Positions 8,009-15,834 of a stretch of 64,000 bases of DNA are shown here, one piece after another (the stretch's first letter is position 1; each line of letters opens with the position of its first letter). Source of the stretch: Parvibaculum sp039973015 (GTDB lineage Bacteria > Pseudomonadota > Alphaproteobacteria > Parvibaculales > Parvibaculaceae); assembly GCF_039973015.1 (NCBI RefSeq), contig NZ_JBDWLT010000010.1:591289-655288 (forward strand). Direction: 5' to 3'. A program made the translations under genes and the position numbers. The notes under the pieces were generated by a model. That model was not told where the DNA came from. It was given only the letters and a program-made list of their open reading frames with translations, and made no database searches.

Positions 8009-9373
8009 CTACTCCCTCATCCGCGCCTGCCGGGCGAGGCTTCCCCAATGCGCCGTCATGGGGCCGGAGGGGAGATATGCCGGGTTTTCGGCGATTTTCC
8101 TCACTTTTTCATACCAGCGGGTTTCGGCGGCGTCCGCCTCCCGCCAGATCTCGCGCGACAACGCGCCTGCCTCCGCCGCGCTCCCGCCCCGCCGGAGAAA
8201 GGCCTCGACCCGTTCGATGAAGCCCGCTTCCAGCCGGTCGCGCTCGGGCCCATAGGCCGCCATCCGTTCGGGATAGTTGCGCAGCACCGCCCGGTGCAGC
8301 CGCTCGTGCCGCCACCAGCGCGTACGCACATCATATGTGTCGTCCGGCGCGGGGCCGAAATCGGGCAGCCTCGCCTCCGCGAAGCCCGGCCCGAAAAAGA
8401 CAGGCTTGAAGATGCCGGTATCGGGCGCCGCAGTGCCGGTCAGCCAGTGCACGCCGCGCCCGTTTCCGATCTCCCCGACCCATGAGGCGGTCGTCTGGCC
8501 GAAGCGGCGGACCGGCCCATAGGTCGCATGCGCCGAGACCGCCCCGCCCAGAATGCCGTCCGGCCGCCAGTCCGCCCGCCGCGCCGCCTGCGCGCCGTGG
8601 TCACGGAGGAAGCGCATCATGTCGGCAGGCGTGAGCCCGCCTCGCCGTGCCGCCAGCAGCGCGCTTGTCCGGCACCAGCGCTGATGCCCGCTGGCAAGTG
8701 CCGAGCGCTTCCGGTTCGCGAAGGCCCCCGCGAAGTCGAGCGCCTCGCCCGCCTCCATCAGCCCGTGATCGAGCGCCAGCGCCTCGGCGCCCTGGCTTGC
8801 CCGCTCGAAATTGCGGCCGATCGTATAGGCGTTCGAGATGCTGCGTCTGGCGGCGACCCGCTCCACCGCCCATTCGCGCCCCACCGTTTCGAGTACGAAG
8901 GCGTCTCGCGCATCCGCGATGATGAAGGCATTGTGATATTCGAAGCGGCCTTTATGGGCGCAGTTGCCGCCTTGTCCGTGTTGTTCCAGCAGCGAGGTGA
9001 TGACATCGAGCGCCTCTTCCGCGCTCGCGCCGCGTTCGAGCCCGAGGCGCAACAGGTCCATGCCGATGAGCGACGGCGTGGGTGAGGGCGCGATCTTCGC
9101 ATGTACCGCCTCATTGCCGATCACGACGCCATGTTCGTTCGTCCCCATCTCCGCGCCCCACATCCAGAAGGGCCGCGACAGCAGCACGGCATGGGTGCGC
9201 CGGGCCTGAGCGATCTCGATATAGGTGCAGCGGAGCCGCGCGCCCGCCTCATGTGCCGCCGCCGGGACGAACAGCGGATATTGCGCCTCGTTCGCCTCGC
9301 GGTCGGAGTTCTTGGCGAAGAGCATGGCCCCTGCCGCCGTCGTCTCTCCCCGCGCCACCAGCGTATCGCACAT
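8009..9373 (-). CDS. C69/secernin-like N-terminal-nucleophile hydrolase
   Basis: A 454-residue protein beginning MCDTLVARGETTAAG. Removal of Met exposes Cys2, the nucleophile expected of the Ntn-hydrolase fold shared by peptidase C69 dipeptidases and secernins. Other family marks are FAKNSDREANEAQ, the WMWGAEMGTNEHGVVIGNEAV block, GLERGASAEEALDVI and a GGNCAH-type segment. No signal peptide is visible, so it is probably cytosolic, like secernins rather than secreted PepD-type dipeptidases. The substrate cannot be inferred; amide or dipeptide hydrolysis is the family expectation. Divergent from the glutathione peroxidase gene. Confidence 0.85.
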   Translation of the reverse strand: MCDTLVARGETTAAGAMLFAKNSDREANEAQYPLFVPAAAHEAGARLRCTYIEIAQARRTHAVLLSRPFWMWGAEMGTNEHGVVIGNEAVHAKIAPSPTPSLIGMDLLRLGLERGASAEEALDVITSLLEQHGQGGNCAHKGRFEYHNAFIIADARDAFVLETVGREWAVERVAARRSISNAYTIGRNFERASQGAEALALDHGLMEAGEALDFAGAFANRKRSALASGHQRWCRTSALLAARRGGLTPADMMRFLRDHGAQAARRADWRPDGILGGAVSAHATYGPVRRFGQTTASWVGEIGNGRGVHWLTGTAAPDTGIFKPVFFGPGFAEARLPDFGPAPDDTYDVRTRWWRHERLHRAVLRNYPERMAAYGPERDRLEAGFIERVEAFLRRGGSAAEAGALSREIWREADAAETRWYEKVRKIAENPAYLPSGPMTAHWGSLARQARMRE

Positions 9374-9460
9374 GGATTCGCCCCTTTTGGTCCCGTTCTC
9401 TCGCTGTCAGTCTTGTCCATGTTATAATGAGCGCCGGTGATGAGCGAGGAGACCGAGATC

Positions 9461-9949
9461 ATGGCGAGCGACGTGACGGCCTTTGAATTCGAATTCCGCA
9501 CCATTCAGGGCGAGGCGCTGCCGCTCTCGCGCTTCGAGGGAAAGCCTGTCCTCATCGTCAATACGGCGAGCCAGTGCGGCTTCACGCCCCAGTATCGCGA
9601 GCTTCAGGGCCTCTGGGAGAGATACCGCCAGCGCGGGCTTGCCGTCATCGGCGTACCGTCGAACGATTTCGGCGCGCAGGAGCCCGGCACCGAAGAAGAG
9701 ATCGCCACCTTCTGCGAGGTGAATTATTCCGTCACCTTCCCAATGACCGCAAAGCAGCAGGTCGTGGGAGGCGAGGCGCATCCCTTCTATCTCTGGGTGA
9801 GCGAAGTTGCGGGCGAGGATGCGCGACCCCGCTGGAACTTCCACAAATATCTGATCGGCCCGGACGGCGCCCTCGTGAACATCTATCCGAGCAAGGTGAG
9901 CCCGCTCGACAAGGCGCTGGTCGACGAGATCGAAAGACTGCTCGGGTGA
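9461..9949 (+). CDS. Glutathione peroxidase family protein (thiol peroxidase)
   Basis: Reduces hydroperoxides. The catalytic tetrad is visible: Cys39 in NTASQCGFT (cysteine, not selenocysteine), Gln73 in GVPSNDFGAQEPGT, and Trp125-Asn126 in RWNFHKYLI. I chose the ATG at 9461, which is preceded by an AGGAG about 10 bp upstream and gives the normal 162 residues. An upstream in-frame GTG/ATG pair near 9437 would add eight residues. A TATAAT hexamer at 9423-9428 may be a -10 element, but no good -35 is seen. Its stop overlaps the GTG start of the DinB-like gene, so the two are translationally coupled. Confidence 0.93.
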   Translation: MASDVTAFEFEFRTIQGEALPLSRFEGKPVLIVNTASQCGFTPQYRELQGLWERYRQRGLAVIGVPSNDFGAQEPGTEEEIATFCEVNYSVTFPMTAKQQVVGGEAHPFYLWVSEVAGEDARPRWNFHKYLIGPDGALVNIYPSKVSPLDKALVDEIERLLG

Positions 9950-10446
9950 GCGGCTACGGCCCCATCGCCATCGAACTCTCGCGCTACAATCAGTGGCAGA
10001 ACGAAAAACTTTACAAGCTGCTCGCCCTGCTTCCCCGCGAGGGGCTGACGCGTGATCGCGGCATGTTCTTCGGCGACATGCTGGCGACGCTCGATCACAT
10101 CCTCATGGTCGACACGCATCTCTTCGGCTACATCCAGGGCATCGCGCCGCCGCCCTTCGATCCGAAGCGCCGCATCGAAACCGAGTTCGAAAATCTCCGC
10201 GCCGCGCGCATCGGTCTTGATGCACGGCTGCGCCTGTCTTGCGAAAGCGCGGAGGGAAGCTGGTTCGACGAAGCGATCGAAATGCCGTCCGGCCGCCGTC
10301 TGCCGCGCAGATTCTGGTGGGCGCAGCTTTTCAACCATGCGACCCATCATCGCTCGCAGGTGACCTCCGAGCTCACCCATATGGGCCTCGACTACGGCAG
10401 CACCGACCTGCCCTATAACCCGCTGACGCAGTTCCCCGCGCCTTAG
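9946..10446 (+). CDS. DinB-family putative metal-dependent protein
   Basis: A 166-residue four-helix-bundle protein of the DinB/YfiT superfamily. The three metal-binding histidines are likely those in TLDHILMVD and FNHATHHRSQV. The family includes bacillithiol/mycothiol-type S-transferases and many uncharacterised damage-inducible proteins. The GTG start overlaps the preceding stop codon (GTGA), and there is no room for a separate promoter, so it is expressed with the glutathione peroxidase. That pairing suggests thiol or peroxide chemistry, which is an inference. The ending NPLTQFPAP is typical of this subgroup. Confidence 0.88.
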   Translation: MSGYGPIAIELSRYNQWQNEKLYKLLALLPREGLTRDRGMFFGDMLATLDHILMVDTHLFGYIQGIAPPPFDPKRRIETEFENLRAARIGLDARLRLSCESAEGSWFDEAIEMPSGRRLPRRFWWAQLFNHATHHRSQVTSELTHMGLDYGSTDLPYNPLTQFPAP

Positions 10447-10480
10447 GGGTTGGGTTCGCGATCGAAGCAATGCCTCTCTT

Positions 10481-10630
10481 CCCACCCGCCCCTGGGGGCG
10501 GGTCGACAAAATTCGAGCGGCAGCGAGAATTTTTCGGGGCGGGGGACGCGGAAGCGAAACCTTCCCCGCCCCGAAATTTGTTTTGCTGGCGCTTCACAAA
10601 TTTCGACCCTCCCCGAAGGGGAGGGTGGGA
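10481..10630. repeat. Inverted pair of REP-like repeats
   Basis: Two diverged units face each other in the DinB-OmpA spacer. Unit one (10481-10546) reads CCCGCCCCTGGGGGCGGGTC, then an AATTCGAGCGG-type spacer, then TTTTTCGGGGCGGGGGA. Unit two (10560-10630) is the reverse: CTTCCCCGCCCCGAAATTTG ... AAATTTCGACCCTCCCC-GAAG-GGGGAGGG. The architecture (GC-rich hairpin, TCGAmAAATT box, then TTTTCGGGnGGGG) matches the copies at 6321, 7950 and 15835, so they appear to be one family. Confidence 0.75.
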
Positions 10631-10655
10631 GGATATGCCTCCTCAAAACCGAAAA

Positions 10656-10677
10656 GGCCCGGCGCTTCCACCGGGCC
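10656..10677 (-). terminator. Intrinsic terminator of the OmpA-type lipoprotein gene
   Basis: Read on the minus strand, a perfect 7-bp stem GGCCCGG / CCGGGCC with an 8-nt loop is followed by TTTTCGGTTTT. It sits about 25 bp beyond the stop codon of the leftward lipoprotein gene, which is the right place and orientation for its terminator. Confidence 0.85.
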
Positions 10678-10702
10678 TTCCGTATCGGGATGAAAGCTGA
10701 AA

Positions 10703-11377
10703 TCAGCTCGTCGTCAGCGGCGACAGGCGGATTTCCACGCGGCGGTTCTGCTCGCGGCCGGCTGCCGTGTCGTTGGTCGCGATGGGCTGGCTCTCGCCCG
10801 CGCCGACAATGTAGAAGCGGCGCGAGTCCAGGCCCTGGCCGATCAGATAGCTCGAAACGCTCTGCGCGCGCTTCTGCGACAGTTCGAGATTATACTGGTC
10901 CGAACCCGTCGAATCCGTGTGGCCCGTCACGTCGATCAGCGTCTGGTTATATTCCTCCAGCACGATCGCGACCGAGTTCAGCACGTCGTAAAAACGTGCA
11001 TTGATGTCGGAGGAGTCGGTGGCGAAGGTGACATTGCCCGGCATGTTGAGAATGATGTCGTTGCCGACACGCGTCACGCTGACGCCCGACGAACGCAGCC
11101 TCTGCGCCAGTTCGGCTTCCTGCTTGTCCATGTAATAGCCGATGCCGCCGCCCGCGAGCGCGCCCACGCCTGCGGCGATCATCGCGCGCTGCCGCCGGTC
11201 GGTCGAGTCGCCGCCGCCGATCAGCGCACCGCCAAGGGCACCGATCAGGGCGCCGCCAAGCGCGCCATAGGTGGCCTTGCTGGTTTTCTGCTCCCCGGTA
11301 TAGGCGTCCTGCGTCTGGCATGCCGCAAGCCCGAAGCTCGCGCAAATCGCCAGCACCGCAAATTTCTTCATCAGCAT
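10703..11377 (-). CDS. OmpA-family outer-membrane lipoprotein with glycine zipper (YiaD-like)
   Basis: A 224-residue lipoprotein. The signal peptide ends in a lipobox, GLAAC, with Cys20 as the lipidation site. Next come a glycine-zipper region (YGALGGALIGALGGALIGGG and AGVGALAGGGIGYYMD, about residues 37-83), which can insert in membranes, and a C-terminal OmpA/MotB peptidoglycan-binding domain (about 105-220) with TGHTDSTGSDQYNLELSQKR and NRRVEI. It probably ties the outer membrane to the wall. A GGAG Shine-Dalgarno lies 6 bp before the ATG. Single gene with its own terminator; highly expressed in related bacteria as I understand the family. Confidence 0.92.
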   Translation of the reverse strand: MLMKKFAVLAICASFGLAACQTQDAYTGEQKTSKATYGALGGALIGALGGALIGGGDSTDRRQRAMIAAGVGALAGGGIGYYMDKQEAELAQRLRSSGVSVTRVGNDIILNMPGNVTFATDSSDINARFYDVLNSVAIVLEEYNQTLIDVTGHTDSTGSDQYNLELSQKRAQSVSSYLIGQGLDSRRFYIVGAGESQPIATNDTAAGREQNRRVEIRLSPLTTS

Positions 11378-11562
11378 TTTATTCTCCGCTTGATGTTGCC
11401 CGGGAGTTGAAAACGCAGACGGGGCCGAGAGAGTTCCCGTCTGTGGTTTCAGCGCCCGATGGTGTAAGAAGACCCCATACCCCGCTGGTCCATGCCCAGC
11501 CTATCAAAGGCAGCGCCCGGCGAGAACAGATTTGACGGCGGAAAACGCGCAATTCGGCCAGT

Positions 11563-11604
11563 AAGGCCGAAATGATAAGGCCGAAATGATAAGGCCGAAA
11601 TGAA
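11563..11604. repeat. 14-bp tandem repeat upstream of an SDR gene
   Basis: Three contiguous copies of AAGGCCGAAATGAT at 11563-11576, 11577-11590 and 11591-11604; the last copy ends in AA instead of AT. They lie 16 bp before the start codon of the short-chain dehydrogenase gene, just ahead of its GGGAGG ribosome site, so they are in the promoter or 5' leader. Confidence 0.85.
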
Positions 11605-11620
11605 AAGAGGGAGGTGCGTC

Positions 11621-12385
11621 ATGGGTTTGTTTGATCTCACAGGAAAAGTGGCCATCGTCACCGGCTCCACGAAGGGCATCGGTGAGGCGATCGTCCACCG
11701 TATGGCCGAACACGGAGCAAAAGTCGTCGTGTCGAGCCGCAAGGGCGATGCCTGCGACAAGGTGGCCGGCGAAATCAATGCGAAGTATGCGGACAGCGCC
11801 ATTGCCGTCCCCTGCAACATTTCCGACAAGGGCGATCTCGAACGCCTCGTCGACACGACGATGAAGAAATGGGGCCGCGTCGACAGCCTCGTCTGCAATG
11901 CCGCCGTGAACCCTTATTTCGGTCCCTCGAAGGATCTGCCGGACGACGCCTTCGACAAGATCATGTCGGCCAACATCAAGTCGAACCATTGGCTCGCGCA
12001 TATGGTGTTGCCGCAGATGGTCGAGCGCAAGGACGGTTCGATCACCATCATCTCCTCCATTGGCGGCTTGCGCGGTTCGCCCATTCTCGGCGCCTATTGC
12101 GTGTCCAAGGCCGCCGACATGCAGCTCGCGCGCAATCTCGCGGTCGAATACGGCCCCTCGAATATCCGCGTGAACTGCATCGCCCCGGGCCTCATCAAGA
12201 CCTATTTCGCCAAGGCGCTCTGGGACAATCCCGACATCCTGGAACGCTCCACGGCGGGCGCGCCCCTGAAGCGCATCGGCATGCCCGACGAGATCGCGGG
12301 CGCGGCGGTCTTCCTCGCGAGCCCCGCCGGCGCCTTCATGACCGGCCAGACCATGGTCATCGACGGCGGCGCGACCTCCGCCTGA
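11621..12385 (+). CDS. Short-chain dehydrogenase/reductase (SDR)
   Basis: A classical 254-residue SDR oxidoreductase. Cofactor site TGSTKGIG (about residues 14-21), the NAAV variant of the NNAG motif, catalytic Ser146, and Tyr159-x-x-x-Lys163 in AYCVSKAAD are all present. SSRKGD after beta-2 has a basic residue, which favours NADP(H). It resembles DHRS4/carbonyl reductase-type SDRs. I chose the ATG at 11621 because of a GGGAGG site 7 bp upstream; a longer in-frame start at 11600 lies inside the tandem repeats. A GNAT gene follows directly. The substrate is not evident. Confidence 0.9.
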   Translation: MGLFDLTGKVAIVTGSTKGIGEAIVHRMAEHGAKVVVSSRKGDACDKVAGEINAKYADSAIAVPCNISDKGDLERLVDTTMKKWGRVDSLVCNAAVNPYFGPSKDLPDDAFDKIMSANIKSNHWLAHMVLPQMVERKDGSITIISSIGGLRGSPILGAYCVSKAADMQLARNLAVEYGPSNIRVNCIAPGLIKTYFAKALWDNPDILERSTAGAPLKRIGMPDEIAGAAVFLASPAGAFMTGQTMVIDGGATSA

Positions 12386-12386
12386 T

Positions 12387-12839
12387 ATGAAGAGCGGCCC
12401 GCTCACCATCCGTTCCTTCGAGCCACGCGACCGCGCGGCATGGGACGAAATGTGGGCGGGCTATCTCGCTTTCTATGAGACGGCACTCGCGCCGGAAGTG
12501 AGCGAGGACACCTGGGCCCGCTTCGTGAACGCCGCCCCCGGCCATGTGGGCCTGATCGCGGAAGGGGCGGATGGCCCGCTCGGCTTTGCCCATGCGATCC
12601 TTCACCCCGGCACATGGAGCCCCCGGCCGGTCTGCTATCTCGAAGACCTCTATGTGAACGAGGCGGCGCGCGGCCGCGGCGCAGGCCGCGCATTGATCGA
12701 GGCACTGGCTGAAAAAGGCCGGGCCGAAGGCTGGCTCCGCCTCTACTGGCAGACCGCGCGCACCAACAACACCGCGCAGTTTCTTTACGACAAGCTCGCC
12801 CGGCGAACGGACTGGCTGCGTTACGAGCTTGACCTCTGA
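12387..12839 (+). CDS. GNAT family N-acetyltransferase
   Basis: A 150-residue GCN5-related acetyltransferase. The acetyl-CoA pyrophosphate loop is RGRGAGRAL in the segment YLEDLYVNEAARGRGAGRAL, and the C-terminal RLYWQTARTNNTAQFLYDKL is the typical beta5-alpha4 region. The start codon comes one base after the SDR stop, so the two genes are co-transcribed. The substrate is unknown. The chain ends at DLL/DL with the usual length for single-domain GNATs. Confidence 0.88.
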   Translation: MKSGPLTIRSFEPRDRAAWDEMWAGYLAFYETALAPEVSEDTWARFVNAAPGHVGLIAEGADGPLGFAHAILHPGTWSPRPVCYLEDLYVNEAARGRGAGRALIEALAEKGRAEGWLRLYWQTARTNNTAQFLYDKLARRTDWLRYELDL

Positions 12840-12886
12840 GCACGAATGACCATTTGTTCTTCTTGGGTCATCGGGGAGAAGCAATC

Positions 12887-13738
12887 ATGAAATCTGTCGT
12901 CGTCACGGGCGTATCCACCGGCATCGGACATGCCGCAGCCAGGGTGCTTGCGGACAAGGGCTTTCACGTCTTCGGTTCCGTCCGCAAGGAAGCGGATGCA
13001 GAGCGCCTGAAAAAGGAGCTCGGCGGCAAGTTCACCCCGCTCATTTTCGACGTGACGGACGAAGCCGCCGTGCGGCGCGGCGCGGAAACGGTCCGCGCGG
13101 CGCTCAAGGGCGAGACGCTGGCCGGCCTCGTCAATAATGCGGGCATTGCCGTTTCCGGCCCGCTCATCGAGGTGGACCCGGATGACTTCCGCAAGCAGAT
13201 GGATGTGAACGTCACGGGCCCCTTTCTCGTCACGCAGGCCTTTGCGCCGCTGCTTGGTGCGGATAGCACGCTGAAAGGCACGCCCGGCCGCATCGTCAAC
13301 ATTTCCTCCGTGGGCGGCATTCGCGCCATGCCCTTCATCGGCCCCTACGCAGCCTCGAAATTCGCCATTGAAGGTTTCTCCGAGGCGCTCCGCCGTGAAC
13401 TCATGCTGTTTGAAATTCCCGTCATCGTCATCGGCCCCGGCCCCGTGAAGACGGCGATCTGGGACAAGGCAGAAGAGATCGACATCGCGCGCTATTCGAA
13501 CTCGCCCTATCTGCCGATCCTCGAAAAATTCCAGAAAGTCTTCATCCAGCAGGGGCGCGAGGGCTATCCGGCCGAGCGTCTGGGGCGTCTCATCCACAAG
13601 GCGCTGACGGTGCCGAACCCCAAGATCCGCTATTCGGCCGTGAAGGGCCGCCTCGCCGAAAAGCTGATGATGGCGCTCGCCCCGAAGACCATGCTCGACA
13701 AGATGATCGCCAACATGCTGGGGCTGAAGAAGCCGTAG
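12887..13738 (+). CDS. Short-chain dehydrogenase/reductase (SDR)
   Basis: A 283-residue SDR with TGVSTGIG at residues 7-14, NNAG at 83-86, catalytic Ser (140/141) and Tyr154-x-x-x-Lys158 in PYAASKFA. The C-terminal extension (about 185-283) with a run of basic and hydrophobic residues is like that of 17-beta-hydroxysteroid/retinol-type SDRs, so a lipid or steroid substrate is possible. GGGGAG lies 8 bp before the ATG at 12887. It follows the GNAT gene by 47 bp and may be part of the same transcript. Confidence 0.9.
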   Translation: MKSVVVTGVSTGIGHAAARVLADKGFHVFGSVRKEADAERLKKELGGKFTPLIFDVTDEAAVRRGAETVRAALKGETLAGLVNNAGIAVSGPLIEVDPDDFRKQMDVNVTGPFLVTQAFAPLLGADSTLKGTPGRIVNISSVGGIRAMPFIGPYAASKFAIEGFSEALRRELMLFEIPVIVIGPGPVKTAIWDKAEEIDIARYSNSPYLPILEKFQKVFIQQGREGYPAERLGRLIHKALTVPNPKIRYSAVKGRLAEKLMMALAPKTMLDKMIANMLGLKKP

Positions 13739-13766
13739 GCGTGCCTGACGCCTCAAGAGCCGCCAT

Positions 13767-13794
13767 ATTGACAATTATACGTACAAATGACAAT
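13767..13794. promoter_or_regulatory. Imperfect palindrome overlapping the brnT start (probable BrnA operator)
   Basis: Two 14-bp arms, ATTGACAATTATAC and GTACAAATGACAAT, meet at 13780/13781; 11 of 14 positions pair. The brnT ATG (13787-13789) lies inside the right arm. BrnA antitoxins are ribbon-helix-helix proteins that repress their own operon, so this AT-rich palindrome is the obvious binding site. The central TTATAC/TATACG could be the -10 element it covers; a clear -35 is not seen. Confidence 0.65.
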
Positions 13795-14095
13795 ATTTGG
13801 CTACGAATGGGACGAACGGAAGAACCGCGCCAATCTTGAGAAGCATGGTCTTTCCTTTGATCTGGCGGTCGAGATTTTCACGGAGCCCGTTCTCGTCGCC
13901 GAAGACTCCCGCCGCTACGAAACGGCGCATGGGGTCGAGCGGCGCTTCATCGCCGTCGGCGAAATCGACGGCATTGTTGTGATCGTCGTCGTCTACACAT
14001 GGCGCGGCGAGAAAAGACGGATCGTCTCGGCACGAAAGGCCAACAGGAATGAGCGCAAAGCCTACAAGGAGTGGCGCGAAGCCCAAGCGGGATGA
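13787..14095 (+). CDS. brnT: BrnT family ribonuclease toxin
   Basis: A 102-residue type II toxin with a RelE-like fold that cleaves RNA. Family marks are the opening FGYEWDERKNRANLEKHGLSF, then FTEPVLVAEDSRRYETAHGVERRFIAVG (written in parts: the D-x-R-Y and ER-R-F-x-A-x-G motifs) and the C-terminal RIVSARKANRNERKAY, where the Arg/Lys-rich RxxSARxAxxxER block is diagnostic. Toxin-first order with the antitoxin start inside the toxin 3' end is normal for brnTA. Local AT content around the start is higher than in the neighbours, consistent with a mobile module. Confidence 0.93.
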   Translation: MTIFGYEWDERKNRANLEKHGLSFDLAVEIFTEPVLVAEDSRRYETAHGVERRFIAVGEIDGIVVIVVVYTWRGEKRRIVSARKANRNERKAYKEWREAQAG

Positions 14096-14336
14096 AGAGC
14101 TTGCGCGGCTGAAAGCGAAGCTGGACAGGGAGATCGATTATTCCGACATTCCCGAACTCGGGCCCGACTTCTTCCGCGCCGCGAAAATGTTGATGCCGGA
14201 AGCCGCCCAGCCCGTCACCATGCGCCTCGACCGCTCGGTGATCGAGTTCTTCAAGAAGCAGGGTCCAGGCTATCAGAGCCGTATCAATGCCGTTTTGCGG
14301 GCCTATGTGGAAACTGTCGGCAAGGCGGAGAAGTAG
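14049..14336 (+). CDS. brnA: BrnA family antitoxin
   Basis: A 95-residue antitoxin. The N-terminal half is charged (ARLKAKLDREIDYSDIPELG), and the C-terminal half holds the ribbon-helix-helix DNA-binding segment VTMRLDRSVIEFFKKQGPGYQSRINAVLRAYVE (beta-strand MRLD, then two helices with GYQSRIN in the turn). The ATG lies 47 bp inside brnT, preceded by AGGA, so the two are translationally coupled. It should neutralise BrnT by direct binding and repress the operon through the palindrome at 13767-13794. Confidence 0.93.
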   Translation: MSAKPTRSGAKPKRDEELARLKAKLDREIDYSDIPELGPDFFRAAKMLMPEAAQPVTMRLDRSVIEFFKKQGPGYQSRINAVLRAYVETVGKAEK

Positions 14337-14370
14337 GTGCTTTTTCGCCGTCAGGCACGGTGCCGCCGAT

Positions 14371-14411
14371 AATTCCGCCCCACGGAATTCCTTTCAAGCA
14401 TTGTAGACAAT
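14371..14411. promoter_or_regulatory. Two inverted repeats upstream of the alkylsulfatase-like gene
   Basis: At 14371-14389 the arms AATTCCG and CGGAATT are separated by 5 bp. At 14400-14411 lies a compact palindrome, ATTGT-AG-ACAAT. The second has the form of operators bound by GntR/FadR-type repressors (TTGT..ACAA), and it sits about 70 bp before the start at 14482. No such regulator gene is adjacent. The first may instead be a weak terminator for brnTA. Confidence 0.45.
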
Positions 14412-14481
14412 CTCTCTCCCGCGAGTACGCTTCGGCGCAAATCGCTCGCGCCCGTTTCCGGGGGCAAAAAGGGAGAGAAAC

Positions 14482-15813
14482 ATGGCCGACCTTCTCGCGA
14501 CCGCCGCGCGCTTCATCGACAACGACATCTATGAAGGCGCGGGGCTGGTCAACCGCCCGACGACCGAGCTGTCGGAGGTCGCCGATGGCGTCGCCCTCAT
14601 CGAGGCCTTCTCCCATGTCGTCGCCTTCCGCACCGGTGACGGCCTCGTCCTCTTCGATACGAGCCTGGAAGCCTTCGCAGGCGGCGTGATGAAGTCGCTC
14701 CGCAAATGGTCCGACGAACCCGTCGCCCATATCTGCTACACGCATGGCCATGCGGACCATGTCGGCGGCACCGGCGCCATTCTCTGCGAGGCTTGCGAGA
14801 AGGGCCACCCGCGCCCGCGCATCACCGGCCATGAAAATGTGAGCCCGCGCTTCCGCCGCTACGAGCAGACCAACGGCTACAACTTCACCATCAATGCGCG
14901 CCAGTTTGCGCCCGCCACCGAACTGCGCATGGGGGGCGGCGCGGATAACAGCGGCGGCAAGCCGCCGGTCCGCCGCTTCGGTCCCGATCCCTGGGTCGAT
15001 CCCGATGTCACCTTCCGCGACGCGATGGAGTTCCGCGCGGGCGATCTCCGCTTCGATCTGCGCCATGCCATCGGCGAGACGGATGATCATCTCTGGGCCT
15101 GGGTGCCGGAGCACAAGGCGATCTGCTCGGGCGATTTCGTCACCTGGGTTTTTCCCAATGCAGGCAACCCGCAAAAGGTGCAGCGCTACCCGCTCGAATG
15201 GGCGAAGGCGCTGCGCGAAATGGCGGCGAAGGAGCCCGAGCTTCTGCTTCCCGCGCATGGTCTTCCCATCGCCGGCAAGGCGCGCATTGCGGGCGTCCTC
15301 GATACCATCGCCTCCGCGCTCGAATTCCTCGTCTCCCGCTCGCTCGACATGATGAATGACGGCGCACGCCTCGACGATCTGATCCATGGCGTGAAGCTGC
15401 CCGCGCATTTCATGGACAAGCCTTACCTCAAGCCCGTCTATGACGAGCCGGAATTCATCATCCACAATATCTGGCGCCTCTATGGCGGCTGGTATGACGG
15501 CAATCCGTCGCGCCTCAAGCCCGCGCCCGATGCCGCCGTCGCCGCCGAGATCGCGCATCTCGCGGGCGGCGTCGCAAAGCTTTGCGCCCGCGCGGAAACC
15601 CTCGCCGCCACCGGCAAGGAAGAGGATATGCGTCTTGCCTGTCATCTGGTCGAAGCCGCGACGCTCGCCGAGCCGGAAAACCGCGATGCGCATATGGCCC
15701 GCGCCAATGTCTATGGCGCGCGCCGCAAGACCGAACTCTCGCTTATGTCGAAAGGCGTCTTCGGCTGGGCCGAGCGCGAAAGCGCGCACAAGGCGGGCAA
15801 GAACGACGTGTAG
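14482..15813 (+). CDS. Metallo-beta-lactamase-fold hydrolase, alkylsulfatase-like
   Basis: A 443-residue MBL-fold protein. The zinc motif is THGHADHVGG (His88, His90, Asp92, His93), with further ligands likely in HAIGETDDHLW and ICSGDF. Downstream, the IWRLYGGWYDGNPSRLKPAP segment is the signature of the alkylsulfatase dimerisation domain found in SdsA1-type enzymes. Unlike SdsA1 (about 650 residues) it has no secretion signal and lacks the C-terminal sterol-carrier (SCP2-like) domain, so it is a shorter, probably cytosolic relative. Hydrolysis of a sulfate ester or another ester is likely; the exact substrate is unknown. Start supported by GGGAGAG 6 bp before the ATG. Confidence 0.85.
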   Translation: MADLLATAARFIDNDIYEGAGLVNRPTTELSEVADGVALIEAFSHVVAFRTGDGLVLFDTSLEAFAGGVMKSLRKWSDEPVAHICYTHGHADHVGGTGAILCEACEKGHPRPRITGHENVSPRFRRYEQTNGYNFTINARQFAPATELRMGGGADNSGGKPPVRRFGPDPWVDPDVTFRDAMEFRAGDLRFDLRHAIGETDDHLWAWVPEHKAICSGDFVTWVFPNAGNPQKVQRYPLEWAKALREMAAKEPELLLPAHGLPIAGKARIAGVLDTIASALEFLVSRSLDMMNDGARLDDLIHGVKLPAHFMDKPYLKPVYDEPEFIIHNIWRLYGGWYDGNPSRLKPAPDAAVAAEIAHLAGGVAKLCARAETLAATGKEEDMRLACHLVEAATLAEPENRDAHMARANVYGARRKTELSLMSKGVFGWAERESAHKAGKNDV

Positions 15814-15834
15814 CGCCCGGTACCGCCCGCATTC

